From positions 18,345,533-18,409,532 of the forward strand of contig NC_088647.1 in the NCBI RefSeq assembly GCF_964019385.1: a stretch of DNA of 64,000 nucleotides, in the 5' to 3' direction. The notes under the pieces are model-generated. The model was given only the letters and a program-made list of their open reading frames with translations. It had not been told where the DNA came from and made no database searches. Below are positions 62,226-64,000 of the stretch, one piece after another. The first letter of the stretch is position 1, and each line of letters begins with the position of its first letter. The DNA comes from Sycon ciliatum. Lineage: Eukaryota; Porifera; Calcarea; Leucosolenida; Sycettidae. Made by a program: the position numbers and the translations under genes.

Positions 62226-64000
62226 CGCGATTATCTTTGCACGCCAGGAAAAGTGTCGGTTGTTGAAAGTGCGTACGTAGCATCCAAGCTTATCCCGCTT
62301 GACAAGGACCCAGGAGTTCGCCCAATCGGCATAGGCGAAGTGGTGAGACGAATCATTGGCAAAGCCATCCTTGCCCTCATCAGAAGCGACATCCAGGAAG
62401 CGGCAGGAAGTCTCCAATTGTGTGCTGGACAGGAATGCGGCATTGAGGCCGCAATCCATGCAATGCAGCAGATGTTTGACCAAGACGACACCGAAGCAGT
62501 GTTGATGGCGGATGCCACAAACGCTTTCAATCAGCTTAACCGGGAAGTCTGTCTACACAACCTGCGCCACCTCTGCCCATCCCTAGCCACAGTAGTGATC
62601 AACACGTATCGCTGCCCAGCCAAGCTGTTTGTTGGAGGTAGTTTTATCATGTCGGCTGAAGGAACAACCCAGGGTGATCCTTTAGCCATGCCCATGTACG
62701 CCGTTGCCATTCTTCCACTGATCCGTTCCCTGTCAGCAGCGAAGGCCACTCAGCTCTGGTATGCGGACCACTCGTCAGCTGCTGGGAGGATCATCCGCCT
62801 GCGAGCATGGTGGGACCTTCTCTGCCAGCGGGGTCCGTTGTACGGATACAAGCCGAATCCATCAAAGTCTGTGCTGGTCGTCAAGCCACCGCACCTCGAA
62901 GAAGCCAGCAGAATCTTCGAGAGTACTGGTGTCACCATCACCGACGACGGTCACCGCTTTCTTGGAGCAGCTATTGGCACCTCTGGCTTTGTGGATGGCT
63001 ACCTCAGCCAAAAAGCAGAGTCCTGGAGGAAGGAGGTCCTAACCCTCGCTGAGATCGCCGACTCCCAGCCGCAAGCTGCCTTCTCTGCCTTTACGCATGG
63101 CCTGAAGCACCGTTGGTCGTTTCTGTGCCGTGTGATGGAGAGGGCCGCTTCAGCTTTAGGCACGCTGGAGGAAGCAATTGCCTCCCGCCTCATCCCCTCG
63201 CTCTGTGGTCGCTCGGTGGGCACCGTTGAACGGAAGTTGCTAAGCTTCCCCTGCAGAGATGGTGGCCTTGGACTCCTCGATCCCACTGCACTCTCTGGTC
63301 AGTACAAGGCGTCATGCACCATCACCGCTGCGCTGGTGTCAAAGATCAGCTGCCAGGACCCAGCCCTAGGTGACACCCTCGACACTGTCCGCCAGACCAA
63401 GCGGAAACTGGCTAGTGACACCAGACTGGCCACAGGAAGAGCTGCCACTGAATTTCTGCTGTCACTCCCGTCGGGTCTTCAGCATTGCATGAGGCTAGCC
63501 AGCGAGAAAGGTGCCTCCTCCTGGCTCACATGTCGCCCCCTGAAGGCGCACGCATTCGCTCTGTCGAAGGGCGAATTTCGGGACGGCCTGGCACTTCGGT
63601 ATGGTTGGACTCCATCTCATCTTCCAACACATTGTGCCTGTGGTGAATCATTCACCATTTGCCATGCTCTGTCGTGCTCTCGAGGAGGATTTCCCTCGCT
63701 CCGGCATAATGAGGTTCGTGATGTGACGGCGTCTCTCCTCAAGCGTGTTGCCCACAGTGTCGTGCTCGAGCCACACCTGCAACCTATCACTGGCGAATCC
63801 TTCAGGCATCGTTCTGCCATCACCAACCCTCAAGCGCGGCTGGATATAGCTGCGAGTGGTGTCTGGGGTGGACGGTTTGATCGCACCTTTTTTGATGTAA
63901 GGGTTTTTAACCCGTTTGCGAGCTCAAACCGTACCACTTCAGTCCCCTCCAGCTACCAGCGTCACGAGCGAGAGAAACGGCGTTGCTATGAGGAGCGAGT
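62226..64000 (+). pseudogene. Reverse transcriptase ORF of another LINE type, YADH instead of YADD; runs off right edge
   Basis: The frame is open from 62088 to the window end; recognisable similarity starts near 62232 (VESAYVASKLIPLDKDPGVR then PIGIGEVVRRIIGKAI). RT motifs: ADATNAFNQLNREV, TTQGDPLAMPMYAV and WYADHSSAAG, where the family normally has YADD. Later: RFLGAAIGTSGFVDGYLSQK, SSWLTCRPLKAHAF, a CACGESFT...HALSC zinc knuckle with RHNEVRD, and RLDIA...FFDVRVFNPF, which resembles a restriction-like endonuclease core. The lost catalytic Asp suggests an inactive copy despite the open frame. The 5' part was cut off, perhaps by the LINE inserted at 62.06 kb. Confidence 0.7.

Overview
The window looks like nuclear DNA of an early-branching, intron-rich metazoan, perhaps a sponge. 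This is inference. It rests on GT-AG spliced genes, a TRIM-type RING/B-box protein, an animal-type TKFC, a eukaryotic intron-bearing tRNA-Arg gene, and a dense mix of Ty3, CR1-like, Penelope-like, hAT-like, Tc1/pogo-like and MITE sequences. No species name can be read from the sequence.

Three host genes are supported. (1) Minus strand, 12120 down past the left edge: at least ten exons (381 codons here) of a CaCA-superfamily cation exchanger resembling the plant NCL type, with a signal peptide and the first exchanger repeat. (2) Plus strand, 13476-35463: a complete 14-exon triokinase/FMN cyclase (TKFC, dihydroxyacetone kinase), 600 aa, all splice phases consistent. These two are head to head, 1.36 kb apart. 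(3) Plus strand, 47031-48884: an intact single-exon RING/B-box/coiled-coil/filamin-like/SPRY-like protein of 617 aa.

Nearly everything else is mobile DNA. Exchanger intron 1 holds three layers of nested MITEs. TKFC intron 4 holds a tRNA-Arg(UCU) gene split by a full-length Ty3-like element with apparently identical 610-bp LTRs. TKFC intron 9 holds a Penelope-like element without reverse transcriptase and an internally deleted LINE. TKFC intron 11 holds a tandem duplication with a large hAT-like insertion in one copy. From 35.5 to 47 kb there are MITEs, a Tc1 relic, a 347-bp LTR mini-element (TRIM-like) whose LTRs each carry a tRNA-like sequence, a 15-bp minisatellite and long inverted repeats. 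From 48.9 kb to the end there is a very long (CT)n tract, a decayed CR1-like LINE, a nearly intact CR1-like LINE, and an RT open reading frame of another LINE type running off the right edge.

The most unusual material: (a) palindromic insertions of only 27-49 bp, flanked by perfect 7- or 8-bp target-site duplications and made of little more than two fused terminal inverted repeats; (b) the 347-bp LTR mini-element with a tRNA cloverleaf in its LTRs and an extended tRNA-Lys primer-site match; (c) a GIY-YIG domain split by a long acidic/proline-rich insert. Splice sites were read by eye and no searches were run.
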